DNA from: Euonymus europaeus
Lineage: Eukaryota; Streptophyta; Magnoliopsida; Celastrales; Celastraceae
DNA: 64,000 nucleotides
Direction of reading: 5' to 3'
Assembly (NCBI GenBank): GCA_963580455.1
Contig: OY756961.1
Span: 24,223,001-24,287,000, forward strand
In this document: piece by piece, positions 37,246 through 51,000 of the stretch
How the letters are laid out: each line of letters opens with the position of its first letter
How positions within the stretch are numbered: the stretch's first letter is position 1
Notes under the pieces: model-generated
Seen by the model: the letters and a program-made list of their open reading frames with translations, nothing else
Databases searched by the model: none
Told to the model about the DNA's origin: nothing
Translations under genes and position numbers: made by a program

Positions 37246-38745
37246 AAGACCTGATTTGTCCTTTTAAATGGTGTATGGTTTTGTGGGGTTTTGAGTTACA
37301 AATGTCTTGGAGATGAAACGGGTGTGTGAAAGATGTGAGGTGTAATAAATAAAGGGGAGCGTTTTATAGTCATTTACAAAACTCAACTTTTGCACTACTA
37401 AGAAACTCGTATAGTAACATTAATGAAGTCTCACAAGTAACTCTAGAAGAATATGAAACCAACAAGCACAAAGAGTGAGTTTGGTTTAAAACTCTTCAAT
37501 GAAAGCCAAAATGTGACAAAGTATTGGTTTTTATTTTATTTTATCATGGAGAAGGTGGGTTGGTTGATGGATGGCGGTTATGAGTTTCTTTAGCTGAAAC
37601 TGAAGAAAACTCCAGTTGGGTTTTTCTTTTTCATTCCAAAAAAGACCTCTCTTTGCATGTTTACTTGAGAAAATTGTGTCTTTGTTGTTTGGAGAGAGTG
37701 GTTGACACAGATAGTGAAAGAGAGTGTGTGTATTTAACACAACTTTAAGAGTTTTTTTTTATCATTGATTTTAATACTGTAACTTGGAATTGATTAGAAA
37801 AGTTTGGTTTGCAATCATGGTTGAAGTAAGTTTAGTAATACAAGTACAATTACATTATAACTTGAAAGTACAATGGAGATGGGACTACTGGACTATATAG
37901 TGTACACTTGATGTCCATTGCTATGAGTGGCATTTCAGAGTAGTAAATGCAAGATCCATTTTCCTCTTCATGGTTATGAATTTTGATTGGACTCTCAGTA
38001 TCTTATCTTTCCATTATTAGAGCATCTCTAGTGCTACTAACAAAATCAAGTAATCCAAAAAATCATTTGATTACTACTATAATACTCTTATAATAAAGTC
38101 ACATATTAAATTAACTCAAACTTATTTCAAATTATGGAATCATGTGTCCTCATTAATTTTGCATCCTCCACTCTCTCATTTGGATCAAAATTTACCTTTT
38201 TTTTATTATTATCCTCTTTGTTACTGCAGGAGTTTGAGTGAACAAAATAACCATCAAAACCGAACCAACTAAATCAATCGATTGGTCGATTTTTTTTGGT
38301 TGTGAAATCGATTAATCAAATCAATTGATTATATATGTTTAAAATATTAATTATATGCTATCAAAAAAAATTACTAATTATATATTATAATTAATTAATT
38401 ATATAAATAATTATGTAAAATATTGGACTAAAATTGTACTTTAGCCCATTTAGTGTACACTATGAGATTGGGATTTAACTGAAGCCCAAAATGTGAATTG
38501 TGTTTGGACTGTGTCTCTTACTTTTTATAATGGGCTAAAATTTGTACTTTAGGCCATTTAGTTTATATTATGCCCAAGCCCAAAGCGAAAGAATGGCCCA
38601 GATCCATTCAACTCTCCAATACACAGAAAAAGAAAAAGAAAAAATGAAACGGATAACTCATAACTCTATCAGGAATTCAGGATTCAGTAGTGCAGTCACA
38701 GAAGGGTTGCAGAGACCGAAGAAGCAAAGCAAGACAGTTATTTCA
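37246..38745. other. divergent promoter region
   Basis: A TATAAAA box (37372-37378 on the minus strand) serves the pectinesterase. 38020-38420 is AT-rich and includes the GAGCATCTCTAGTGC text common at ends of plant MITEs. 38560-38745 is the leader of the S10 gene; an in-frame ATG at 38542 is not favoured. Confidence 0.5.
37372..37378 (-). promoter_or_regulatory. TATA box for pectinesterase
   Basis: TATAAAA on the minus strand, 127 bases before the first ATG. Confidence 0.4.
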
Positions 38746-41700
38746 ATGGCGATAGCTTCAATTTCTGCTACACTATCGCCTTCTTCTCTTCTGATCCCCA
38801 AAATTTCCTCCACATTCTCCTCCAAAACCAGCATCTCTTCTTTCGGTTTTTCTCAGTCTTTTCCTTCTGTTAATGGCTTGAAGAACAGTAAGGCTCTACA
38901 ACCCTCACACTCACTAACAAGGGTTTTTGCTGCCCCCGAAGCCTTAGAAACCCAGGAATCCCAAGACTCACCTCCAGAATCTGATTATTATGAGGTATGC
39001 TTTCTTCTATGAATTTGTCAATAGTGTTCTTTTTGGGCGCTGAGAAAGTGTGAGATTGGAAAGAGGAAAAGTTGGAAAACGAAAGGGATTGCTTGTTTTC
39101 TGTAATTGCATCATACATAAGTGTGTTAGCTTTACACTAATTTTCCGAACCTTGCTTCTTTTTAATGCTAATTTGATTTTGGTTGCGGAAAAATTGTGGG
39201 AAAGTGGAAGAAATTCGGAGAAACCCACGTAAGTTACATTAACCGTCATAAACATGGAGGCTTAATGTTCTTGTTAATCGAAGTTTTGATTTTGCTTCGT
39301 AAGTCTCTCAATCTTGCGAAGGCCTTATTTATGAGAATTTGTGTACTGAAGAGATTGTTGTAGAGGAAAACATCTTTCTCTCCCTCTCATTAAATTTTTG
39401 TGTGTGTTGACTGTTGAGGCTCATATAATTTTTTTTGGCTAGTGGAATTTAATTATAATGGTACATATTTCCTCACCTCCATAGCTAATGCCATATTTTG
39501 CTGCTGAGAAAATTTCTGGAAAATGGAAGAAATTCGAACACAGTTTCTTGGATGCAAACAATTTTCATTTGGGGCTTTTATGATTTTGAAATGACTGGAT
39601 GAGTATCAAGTTGTTGTAAAATAGTTTGCGAATATGCATTTCATTAGTGTACTGTGACTAAATAAAGGCAGCTGGAGCATTGTGCATTACATGTTTTTTG
39701 TTTGTGTGACGAAATGCTGACTTTGCATGCTATAGGTTGGTGGTTCTGAGACACCCAGTGCTTCATCTTTCAGTATTGGAGCAGATGCCGACAAGGTATA
39801 TTACTGTTCTTTGATTGTTGAGAACTTAAGAAAACATGAAGAACCTGACAAAAATATAATCAAAAGTTGATTGGTGCAACATCTTATAAAGCTTGTTTGC
39901 TTTTGGATGATTGATTATAGGCAAAATTGTAGGTAGGTCTAGTTTTTGGGTTTTTTTGTAATTAAGTTAATTTTTTATTGGTTAAATTACATAAGTGCGC
40001 TTAAAATATGAAAAATCATTCCATTATCACATATGGGAACCAGGTAAACTGAGCATACACGAGCCGATTAGAATTTAGCGAATATTTTCCCCTTAGGGTT
40101 TAACACTTATTATTTAAGTTACAACATGAAAATTCGATACATGAGCCTATTAGGGTTTAATGAATCCGTTTCCCTTAGGGTTTAGCACTTATTATTTAAG
40201 TTACAACATGAAAATCCGATACATGAGCTTGTTAGGGTTTAATGAATCCGTTCACCTTAGGGTTTAACACTTATTGTTTAGATTTCAGTAGTGAGAAAAA
40301 CACAATCACATAACATATATACTAATTACATCGTTTTTGAAAAATAATGTAATTAAAAAAGTACATTAAAACTATTGATGATGAGTCTTGTTAAAAAGAG
40401 TTTTACATGCTGTGTTCGAATATGCAATTTTTTTTTTAAATCTGCCATGTATTTTTGAGCGATAATTACAATAATTTTGGCTTTTTTTTTTCTTTAATGT
40501 GAATTGAGGGATCATCTTTTTGGCTCTCAACATATTCAGAAGTTTTATTTCTCATGAAGCTTCCTTCTTGTAGCTAGGTATCTGGTTGGTGCATTGACGG
40601 GATTAATCTATTAGATGCATTAATAACTCAGCTGACAGGAAAAAAAAGTAAAAAATTTCAACTGTTAATGTTATGTTATATGTGCTATTGGTGTTTAGGG
40701 TTGTGTTATTCTGTGACATAATCTCGTTTGACAGGTGTGGTTAGCACTCAAACTTTGTGTCTCAGTGCTCACTTGTCCTCTTAATTAGAGCTCCAGTCGT
40801 TTAACTCTAACGACCATGCTGACGTACGTGGTTTTCCAAATTTTTGTTAAAGAATCCATCCTCTTTTGACATTTAATTTATTAATTTTCTGTGCAAGAAT
40901 ATTATCAACTTTGTATTGGTAGGTTTTCCTGAGTGATTCTAAGGCTTTTCTGCTTGCCATGGCTTCGTGTTTTAAACTACTGAAAGTTTGAAAATTCCTT
41001 TGATTCCCACCAATAACTCCCTTTTTTCTCCTAATAGCGGTGTTGTTTATCAAGCAAATTCTCCTCTGCAAGACTGCATTCTGCAATCCATGTCTCTTCT
41101 TTCCTATGAGTCACTTTCAATGACCTGTTGTAGATTTGAAAAGTTAAGGACAGCTTAAGCTTATTTTCCTGAATTTGATAGGCAACAATTTTGTCATGAT
41201 TATTGGTTCGTCGTTTGTGATATTTAACCTAATTTCTATTTAGTATTCTAAGCTTTCTGGTTCGGATTTTACCCCTTGGGCTAATAGTGAAATTTTGTCC
41301 CTTATTTGTTTCCGCAATTGTCATGAGAAGTTAACTCACTGAACTGTAGCATGACTCCCCCCATCAAAGACAGTTTGAAGTGGCCATTCCTTTAACAGTG
41401 CTTGAGCCTGGATAAAACAATACATTACTCCTTTTATATCTAACCATAATACCAGTTATTTATTTGACTTTAGTTATCGTCTCCATACATCATGGCTTTA
41501 GCATGATTGAAATTTGGAGAAAAAAAATTATTGTTTCTATTTGCAGATGGCGCCGAAGCAGAAAATTAGGATCAAACTCAGATCATACTGGGTACCCTTG
41601 ATTGAGGACTCTTGCAAGCAAATAATGGATGCTGCGAAAAATACCAATGCAAAGACTATGGGCCCTGTGCCGCTCCCAACCAAGAAAAGAATCTATTGTG

Positions 41701-41858
41701 TTCTAAAATCCCCACATGTGCACAAGGATGCTAGGTTCCATTTTGAGATCAGGACCCACCAGCGCCTGATTGATATTTTTTACCCAACTGCTCAAACCAT
41801 CGATTCTTTGATGCAACTTGACATTCCAGCTGGGGTTGATGTGGAAGTGAAACTTTAA
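38746..41858 (+). CDS. rps10: plastid 30S ribosomal protein S10, nuclear-encoded
   Basis: Three exons: 38746-38994, 39736-39795, 41547-41858; 206 residues. Exon 1 encodes a Ser/Thr-rich, acid-poor plastid transit peptide starting MAIASISATLSPSSLL. Exons 2 and 3 carry the mature protein. The S10 core is KQKIRIKLRSYWVPLIEDSC, GPVPLPTKKRIYCVLKSPHV, HKDARFHFEIRTHQRLIDIF and a final LDIPAGVDVEVKL. It forms part of the small subunit head and takes part in tRNA binding and antitermination in its bacterial relatives. The start at MAIAS fits the transit peptide; an in-frame ATG at 38542 would add an unlikely leader. Intron 2 is 1.75 kb and contains the 82-bp repeats listed below. Confidence 0.95.
40091..40290. 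repeat. 82-bp tandem repeat with telo-box motifs, in intron
   Basis: Copies at 40091-40172 and 40173-40254, then a partial copy. Each has two TTAGGGTTTA words, the plant telo-box core, 54 bp apart. It lies in intron 2 of the S10 gene. Confidence 0.8.
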
Positions 41859-44142
41859 AGAAGCATTCTTAAATCTCAGGTAAAGCAGCTCTTTCCTAAG
41901 GTTAGGCTCCCGATGTCTCGATAATTTTACCTAGAAAACCAAAATTCTCTTGAAACAATTTTACTTGAAATATATAGGATGTTCTCTATTTGATAGTTTT
42001 CATCTTTGCATCTTCCTTCTTTCCTGGCAATATACATAAAACATGCATCAGTCATTCATTGGGTAAACATGAATGTAATGATAGGAAAAGAAAAGACAAA
42101 ATGATTTTTGTTTTGCTAGCTTGAAATGAATGATTGCAGGTTGCTGGTCATCGATTCCTGAAACTTGTAGAAGAAAATTTATTAGCATGTATGGTCATGT
42201 TCAGTATTAAGCTGATGGAGCACAGTATCTTCCTAGTAGATATTTCGTACTCCAAATATGTTTTTTCCATGTTTTTTTTTGTTCTTCTCTACGTAGTGAA
42301 TTTGATGCCAAAATAGCGCCTCCTGATTTTTTGCTTATATAATTTTTACTTTATTTCCGGGATTTACTGACATCTTACCTCTTCGTGTCTGCATATCATG
42401 CTATTTGGCTTCATATCTATAATTTCCCAGTATTTATAGTTCCTCGTATTTGCCATTGTAGCTTATACTGCCTGTATCCATTCCTGTCTTTTGCGACTTA
42501 CTGATCAATGTTTTAATCCTTTTCATAAGAAATTGGGAATATGGTCTCCCCCGCATCAACTGCTGGACTAATACACAAAAATGGCTGTCTTGGATTCACG
42601 GTGGAGATCAAACTTAGGCTGGACGGGAACACCATCTTTAGATACTGCTAGATGTTCGTTGTTTTTGTTACAATGTCTCTTAAACAGTATTCTCTGTAGA
42701 TTTGGCTTGAAAAGTTTACCCGTAAGCTTTTCCCTTTTGTGGAACACAAACTTGTCCAGTTCAAGTGTTCAACATTATGAAAGTATCTATGCTAAGCTAA
42801 CAAAAATCTTGGCACATATTTGTGATCTTAGTAAAAGTGATGCATGAATGAATATGTTCTCCAGAAGTGCCACCCCTTTATCTACTTGTGCCCTGAAGAT
42901 GCCAAGTTTCATGGCAATATATCTGGGTTCTAGATGTAATGGGATTCTCTTTTTCTGTGGAAATTAGAGAACAGTAATGATAGCGATGAATTGAAGTATG
43001 TTTGAACTCTTCTGCTGAAAAGGATAATGCCATAGCATATTCCAATTCTATGATAAGAAATGCTTTCATTTCTTTGTATGGTGGACCGTGGACGACACTA
43101 GACCAGAAAAGTTTTCAGAAAGAGAGTGTGTGTATTATTCCCTTGTGCCTCTCCCTCAGAAGTCAAGAGGCGTTGCGTTCATTGGGTTAGGGTATCTCCA
43201 GGACTTTATATTTTTAGAAAATATCCTTGTTATATTATACTAAAACTTAGGGGTGTTAAAAAGTCGATTTTGGTAGATTTTTTTGACATATTTTTGTCAA
43301 ATCGTGTAGCTGATTATTCATATGTTTTTCAATTTCCAGTCGAATTTTCAATCGATTTTAGTACTAAATATGTACATATAGTATGATTATGCCTAAGATG
43401 TTAGAACAAAAACTGCTGAATCAAAGAACAGGATGTCAAGTTGCGAGTCAAACAAAGGAACTGTTTTTGTGAAAGGAGAGGCCTTGTCTTGAATTCAATA
43501 ATTTTGCACCGTCTTTGTACCTGTTCTTTTCTTCTGAAACAACCAAACAAAGAAGGAAAAGAAGTTAAGAAGTAGTGGCTGCTATTAAAAGTCGACCACT
43601 TTTTTTAAAACCCACAAATCATGCGCTGCAAGATTGAGTACTTGAATGGGTCTCCAACTACAAGCGAATAAATAATAATGTAGTTTTACGTGTCGGGGAT
43701 GGGACATTGGGACGGCGACCAATGATTGTCGGCCGAAACCCAATTGTAAGGGTGAGGATAAATGCATCCAGTCTAGTTACTGGATGCATCCACCCTACAC
43801 TTCTAGGATACCGAGATCATGGTTACGAATCCCGAAATTCAAAAAGCACTGAAATTCTCTCTTTTTTAATGTCTTGAAACTGGTATTGTAGAGCAATGAT
43901 TGATTGGGGACAGTAGAGCAGGCACACGTGGCAGGAAATGAGTGGTTTCGATAGCAAACGGACATCATGTCTGTTTGGTCGCCCCTTCATTACAACGTCA
44001 CAAACCACTTGAATTTTGACCTGTCAATTGGCTCTACGTGTCATGGTATGTCCCGTCACAAACCACTTAAAAATTATTTTTTTCTCAAAAAATAAACTCA
44101 TTAATTTATTTTACTGATTTATCAAACTAGAAATATAGGGTC

Positions 44143-44214
44143 TGTTTATGCAAGGATATGTATTTAAAGGCTATCACCTGTTTATGCAAGGATATGTATT
44201 TGAAGGCTATCACC
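44143..44214. repeat. 36-bp tandem duplication
   Basis: Two copies of a 36-bp unit, one difference (TTAAAGG against TTGAAGG). Confidence 0.85.
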
Positions 44215-45520
44215 GCTTGTTGTGTCTAGTTAATTATACATTGAATCCACTTTTCGTGTTTGACTATGTATTAAAATGGAGTTTGATTTGTAACTATGTC
44301 TTGAACATTTAACGTGAAAAAAGTATTTTCTCCAATTCTCTCCATGGAATTAATACTCTAAAAAATAAAATATATTTTAAATATTTTATCATCTTTTCAT
44401 TTTTTGAGCTTTTTTCATTTTCAAATTAATTATTTATTTAATTTAAAAATCATTTAATAAATGATTCTATAAAATAAAAATAAAAATAAAAAATTGACTA
44501 GATTATTTAATTTATCCTAACTTTTTTTTTTTATGAATTGGAGACCCAGCTAGATTGGTAGTTGTTGACTAGATAGGGAAGAGGCGAAGAGGAGGGGAGC
44601 AGTGGCATTCAGTGACATGTGATTATGTAATCATGAATAGCTGACTGATACGACCCTCTACTGTCTCATCTACACCGGCCTTCGATTCTCTCTCTAGGGT
44701 AGGGTGGATGCATATAGTAGCACCCCAATTGTAATTTGTCCACTTCAACTCTTTGCCAGTGTGAAACGTCATCTCAAACGTCACAGCCACCGCTGTCACT
44801 GTAACAAAACGCATATATCTCATGGGAAATGTTAATATATGTGAGTGACTACTTTCTACACTTTATATGTTTATAATGCATACAGGGGCCCTATTTGTTT
44901 GTGTTAGTGTATACGTTAGTTTATATTCTGTCAATTTATATTTTCAGACATTCTCAGTTTTTATATTTTATGATAGTTTATACTCTATGAGACATATTTT
45001 CATTCAAATAGACTGAAGAGGTATGATGAATGTTAGCTTAAAAATAATTAATTAAATATCTAATTATTCCACAATTTAAATAATTAGATATTATCCTAAA
45101 TGTCCTAACTGTTAAACCCTAAAAGGGTTCGGGTCCCTAGAGTAATTTTAATTAAAATGCAAAAAACAACGAAAAATATATTTTACTATCAGTGTAATAA
45201 AATTTCAGCTCGAATAGACAATTTACACATCATATATATAAATTATTATTTTTAAAAACAATGTAATTGAAAAAATGCAAAAAAAAAAAACTGCTATCGA
45301 CAATGAGTTTTATTAAAAGAGTTTTACACACTGAGTTTGAATATGTTATTTTTTAACATATATTTTGAGAGATAAAATATTTTAAAGTTTCGTTTATAAA
45401 AAAATGTACAGTAAATGAAGAGAGAAAAATAAATGAATAAATGAATATTATTTATTGATTTTTAAAAAAGTCTAGCCTAGCCCGCCTATATGACATGACA
45501 TGTAGACTTAGGTTAAGTAT

Positions 45521-45690
45521 GGTTAATAAAAGTTTAGTTATATAACATTTTTGTTACTCAAAAAGAAAACTTGGTACAAATTTAATCCAATCTTGGGTTG
45601 AGTTGGGTTAATAAGAGTTGAGTTATATAACATTTTTGTTAGCCAAAAAGATTACTTGGTACAAATTTAATCCAATAAATATACGTGCAC
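45521..45690. repeat. 85-bp tandem duplication
   Basis: Two copies starting GGTTAATAAAAG (45521) and GGTTAATAAGAG (45606), both ending in TACAAATTTAATCCAAT, with several differences. Confidence 0.8.
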
Positions 45691-47361
45691 ACATTAGTTA
45701 TTAGGATTAGACTATCCACAATAGTCACTGGTTAATGGACTTGGGCTGTAAAATAGAGAGCCAATTTTGGATGCTAGTGGGAAGTCAGCCCATAGCAATT
45801 ACTGGATCCAACACTCGATTATCTCGTTTTGCAACAGTGGATCTGGAGTCCTAGTGTTCCCCTGTTCATGCGCGAAATGTTTATTTGGAATAAAAATAAC
45901 ATTTAATCTTCTTGTTCTCTCTCCAAGAAGTCGGTCGCACTAGAGTACCAGACGCCCTCTTCCCGTTTTCTCCTTTGGCCAAAGCAATCGAAATCGTTGC
46001 TGGTGATCGCGCACTTCTTGGCCATTCTCGAACCTCGTTTCTCTCTGCTAGTGCCATCGTCGCCCAGAATTCATCTTCGCCTAGGTAAAGTTCTCAATTT
46101 TAGGGATTGCTGGGAAGATTTTGGTTCGATTTGTTTTAGAGATAGAAAATACAAACTAGTGAGAGAGAGAATGGATTACGAGAGGATATACAAACCACAT
46201 GTATGGTTTCCAATTGAAGATCGACGGCAATTTTCTAATAGGGAAACCTAAGTTTTTGTTGGTTTGGAAGGTTTCATATTGTATTTTTTCTAAATGATTT
46301 TGTTCTGAATGATTGTGACATTTGTTTACTTGGATCATTGTGAGTGAACTGTAATTTATGATAATTATAATGATTAGATTTTAACTTGATTCTAACTTTT
46401 GGATAAATACTGGGATTTGGTTTCAATTCTTACGAAGATGAACTAAAAAATTGCTAGAGATGCTTTTTCCCTACATTGCCAGAGCTTCTAGCTTTATTGT
46501 TCCATTCATTTGTAGGTAGTCTTGTGTTCCTATTTATGCAAGATAATCACCATCCATGGGAATATGAATTGAAATCTTGATATTAGGATTCAATTGATGA
46601 TGATATGTACATGAACTGCCATCTCTTTGAATATGACTGGATAGATGCAACTGTAATTATTTCCCTCTTTCTTTGTTTGTTAGCTAGCTTTAAGAAAGAA
46701 ACTACTTTTTTTTTATTATATGAAGTTCCCTGGAGATTGTGAAGGAGATGCAGGATGATAGATGAAAGATTTGGGGATGTGTTAATATCTCTGAGGTTGC
46801 ACATGGAAGTTCTTTGTCTATTTCTCCTTAGTTTTTCTTGGTGCAAACACCCACCATAGCTTATTAGGTGCTGTAAATTTGAATGGAATATTTGTTTTAC
46901 ATTGTTTGTCTTTGTTCAAACCTTGTAAAGGCTAGGATTTATAAGGCACTGTATATTTTATGGGTGATTACTTTGAACATATGAAAATAAATTTGGACTT
47001 GTTATTTTAGTTTGTAACTGTGATAGTAACTGCATCAATACTAATTTTTTTTGTTAGCAAGAGTGATAACAATTCTTTTTTAATAGCAAGAGTGATAGCA
47101 ATTCTTTTTGTTCTCTTCTAGAGTTCACGGCAAGGTTTGATCTTTAAAATAATAGTAAATTGATTGAGTTTAATTAAATAAAAATGATTGTAGAAATGAA
47201 TATTTAAATGATTTAGAGTATTGATTTAAAGTAACTGGTGTATGCTATTACTGTTTCAAAAATTGTAAATCGGTGAAAAAGTGTATTTTTACTGGAATTT
47301 AGATAATCAATTTAGAGTAACTGCGGTGGGCAGTCTTAGCAAGTACATTACATAATGAATT

Positions 47362-48046
47362 TGTTAGGTAGTAGTACACCTCATGTGGTATACTACATTC
47401 TACATTTCACATTTGGTAGTCATATTTGGTGGATGAAACTTGTTTAAGGTCAAGAATGGTTGGTTAGGCAAGTTAGGCAAGTTAGGCAAATTAGGCAAGT
47501 TAGGCAAATTAGGCAAGTTAGGCAAATTTCCAATTTGTATTCCATCTATAAATAGATGAGCAATTTCATTGTGAAGATACAACACAAGTGAAAGGAAGAG
47601 AGAAAAACTTGAGAGAGTTTTAGAGAGTACCTGCAAAGTGTAGTTTCTTGCAGAGAGTTGTTCCTGCATTGTGTTCTTGCAGAGTGAGAGAGTGATACAC
47701 TCTATTGTATTCTGTAGTGGTGTGTACTACGGAAGGTTGTTGTACCCATTATTTTAATAGTGGAAGTTTTTAGCTGGACTAAGGTCCCGTGGTTTTTCCC
47801 TGTGAAGGGTTTTCCACGTAAAAATTCTGGTGCGGTTATTGTTGGTTCCTAAGGTCTACTTATCGATCAAGTAAGTTGTTATGATATATTGTGCTATTAA
47901 TTACATGTCTAGGAAAATTCTGTCTAAGGAGATTGGTATTTAAGTGGACCAGTGTGTCCCTCCAATCTTTCCTGGGAATTTACCTGGTGTAATTAGTGGT
48001 ATAATTGTTCATATACTCTTCACTTGTATCGCTTCATTTCTCAACA
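47362..48046 (+). mobile_element. probable solo LTR of a Ty1/copia retrotransposon
   Basis: Text runs from TGTTAGGTAG to CTCAACA, giving matched TGTT...AACA ends. It has a TATAAATA box (47547-47554), then the GAGAGAGTTTTAGAGAG and ACTACGGAAGG...GTACCC region, and GGACTAAGGTCCCGTGG followed by CCCTGTGAAGGGTTTTCCAC, as in U5 of plant copia LTRs. No internal domain or primer-binding site follows, so it appears solo. I found no matching 5-bp target duplication (GAATT against GTTAT), so the borders are tentative. Confidence 0.65.
47463..47527 (+). repeat. 9-bp minisatellite TTAGGCAAR, about seven units
   Basis: TTAGGCAAG and TTAGGCAAA units alternate from about 47463, inside the U3 part of the LTR and directly upstream of its TATA box. 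Confidence 0.85.
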
Positions 48047-51000
48047 GTTATCTATAAGCCCCTATGATTTTCATGAAATAACATAATACGAAGATTGCAG
48101 GTGATGTCACGATTTTTTTTTTATCCCATCCCATGACAATGATGGTATCATCAGTTTTATATTTTTTTTTCCTTTAGTAAAAATTTCAAAAAATATATCT
48201 CTAAAATACATGACGAAAGTTTCTTAAAAACACTTTCAAACAAAAATCTATTGTTGATATATTCTGAGGAAAAAAAGTGCACATAGACTTATTTAAGGAA
48301 ATTTTAATACATAAATGCTACGTAGAATTTAAAATATCATTTATAGTAAACTCTAAACATTAAATTATAAACTCTGAATCCTAAAATAGCTCTAAACCCT
48401 AAAACTTTAACCCCAAATACTGAACTCCAAATCATAAGCCCTAAAATCTCAAACTCTAAACCCAAATCCTGAAATCCAAAACCATAAAACTTAAATTGAA
48501 AACCCTAAACTCTAAACCTTAAATGGACGGAGTTGACATTATAAACACAAAAAATATAAAGATTTGGCATTAAAATAAAAATCTGAAAAAACCCACAAAA
48601 ACACACTTTGTTGACATATAAACTTAGCATAGATAAGCTTTAATATATTCAACAATAACATAATCATAACAGAACCCCACTGTCAATGTTTATGAATACT
48701 CAAAACTTACGCGAAACACCAAAAAACAAAATGAAAATTTTTGGTGCTTCAGAATGGCGTCAATATTATATATACGTATATATATACATAATCAAATCAT
48801 AAATTTATTATATTATTAGCTTGCACCATACAATTTATAAAAAAAAAAAATCAACCTAATGAATCGATAAAACGATAAGGACTGCGAGTTCTAGGAGCTG
48901 AGAGTCAAGAGTGGAGAAGGAGAAGTGAGGTAAACAAAAAGATGATGACACAATCGATAAAAGAAATAAAAAATGACGTGGTTGGGCTGGGTTGGGTTTA
49001 TCAATTAATGGCTAATAGTAGTTTAGTCAATAAAAATATATTTTAAATTAGTTTTTCTTACGAGAATATGTATTAATTTTTTATCAATCTTATGATTTAA
49101 GGAAAAAAGAAGAAGAAAGGCTATCATGATTTGAATACAAATTTGTTTCGAGGAATTTATCCTAATAATTTATTATTATTGTTTTCTTTCTCATAAAATA
49201 CTCAAAAGTTCTCTCGACCTCTCTTGGTGCTGGAGCCCAAAGAAGAAAAAAGAAGAAGTAGACCCAAGTTGCTGTCTTACTGAAACTTGTCCATAATAAA
49301 TAGATAAATAAATAATAAATTTGTCATCACAATATTTATTGTTTAAATAAAATTGGACATGAAATTAATTCCCCTATGATTCGTTGGTGGTAAATTGTAA
49401 TATACCTCTTTGTTTTACAGGCAAGAGTTACTGGGTCTGAAAGTCGGGGTCTGCTGTAGTTTTTCTACTGCAATCCCACTATAAATTGTTTCATATAGCA
49501 TTTTTTTTTCCAAAAAATTACGTGTTGATTAAAATTACGAGTTAGCATTATATTGTTTGTCACACAAAAATTAAATGGACATTGAAAACTATGATATAAT
49601 GTTTTGGGTTTATATTCAATGGTCCAGAATTTTCGTATTTTTTTTTACGATATATTTGATTTTTGTTTGACATAACTAATATATTGTTGGACTCGTAATT
49701 TCGATCAAAACACATTCTTAATTTTTAATAAATAAAATAATTTTTTTTACCTCATGAAATCGGTTCACAGCAGGGTTCGCTAAAAAAAATTACAACAGAT
49801 CTTGACGTTCCTTATAGGGTCTCACTTTTTCTTATGCTCGGGTTTACCGCTTACCTCCCATACCACGATCAGTGTGAGACGGGAGGCTCTCACATGTCCG
49901 CGGAATTCCAATTTGTTGCAAATTAACATTGAAATTTGAATAGGGTTAATTCACTAAGAAAACAATAGTATTATATAAGATGAGAAACACTCTCGCTCAA
50001 AAGATAGGGCTCACTCCTTTTACATAATAAATATTTAAATAAAAATTAACTAGTTTTTTTTAAGTCAGGGGAATTAGGGATTCGCACCCACTCCCTATTG
50101 GAAAGGGCGATTCTTATGTGCATAGTGATTGTCGCTCAACCGCATGCTCGCTTACAAATAAAAATTAATTAACTGTTACTACAATAAGATCACTTTAAAT
50201 AAACCTTAAAGACCTTAGCTACCGTAAAGTCAATTATTTTTCATCCACCCATTATTCCTTTATCCAAGCCATGATATGCTCCTTTAGTCATGCTGTGGAT
50301 TCACATTCCTTTAATCACCCCGTAGATCAGGATTCCTAGAACTCCATTGCATCAGAATTCACATAAGTATAGGCAACAGGCATGAATTTACTTTCATATA
50401 TAAACATCGGGGTGTATTCGAGTCTCTCACATAAAATGGATTTGATGTGGTGATGTTTTAGGTACTTACTTCTTCGATTGATGTCTTTGATGCTATTGAT
50501 GGCTTCATTTGGCAAAACTTATTTACCGTTAAAATAAATTGGTTTATAAGTCGTGAAATAAGTGGTCAGGAGTTTGGTAAAATCTATAATTGATACAAAC
50601 TTATGAGTTATGAAAAATTTATTATATTTAGTTTAAAATAGAATAAAAATTACACAAAAATATGAGAATCGTATAAATCACTGTAATTTATTATTTTATG
50701 ATTTTTTGGTGAATTTAGTTTGCTTTTATTATATATATATATTTATTGTGTAAAATTTAATCTAAGTAAAACTATTAATTACACGAAATTAAATATTTTT
50801 AAAATATTTTATATAATATTACTTTATAAAAGAAAAGAAAATAAAAAGAAAAGAAAACATTTTTTAAATAAGCTTCAGCTTGGACCTTATTTTTTTGAAT
50901 TTTTTCCGGAGCTCATAAGCTAACATTTCTAAGGTGTTTAATAGAGTGTCTATTATTAAACTCTATTAATTATGGGAGAATTTCAAGTAGCATTTTGGGA

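Larger units (their letters stand above)
41859..47361. other. long gene-poor region
   Basis: No protein gene is supported. 41859-42560 holds the S10 3' UTR. Three direct duplications are listed separately or here: 44143-44214 (36 bp x2), 45521-45690 (85 bp, two diverged copies), and about 47055-47110 (a short GCAAGAGTGATA repeat). A hairpin (TGCATCCAGT/ACTGGATGCA) lies at about 43763-43788. 45920-46090 is GC-richer and ends CGCCTAG|GTAAAG, as an unmodelled 5' exon might. Confidence 0.5.

Noticed and set aside
47463..47527. Telomere repeat
   Set aside because: Unit is TTAGGCAAR, not the plant TTTAGGG, and it lies inside an LTR.
47400..47669. Frame with repeated NLP units
   Set aside because: Translation of the 9-bp TTAGGCAAR minisatellite inside an LTR, not a gene.
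50060..50160. tRNA gene (GGATTCGCACCC-like word)
   Set aside because: No acceptor stem or anticodon arm could be folded; at best a SINE remnant.
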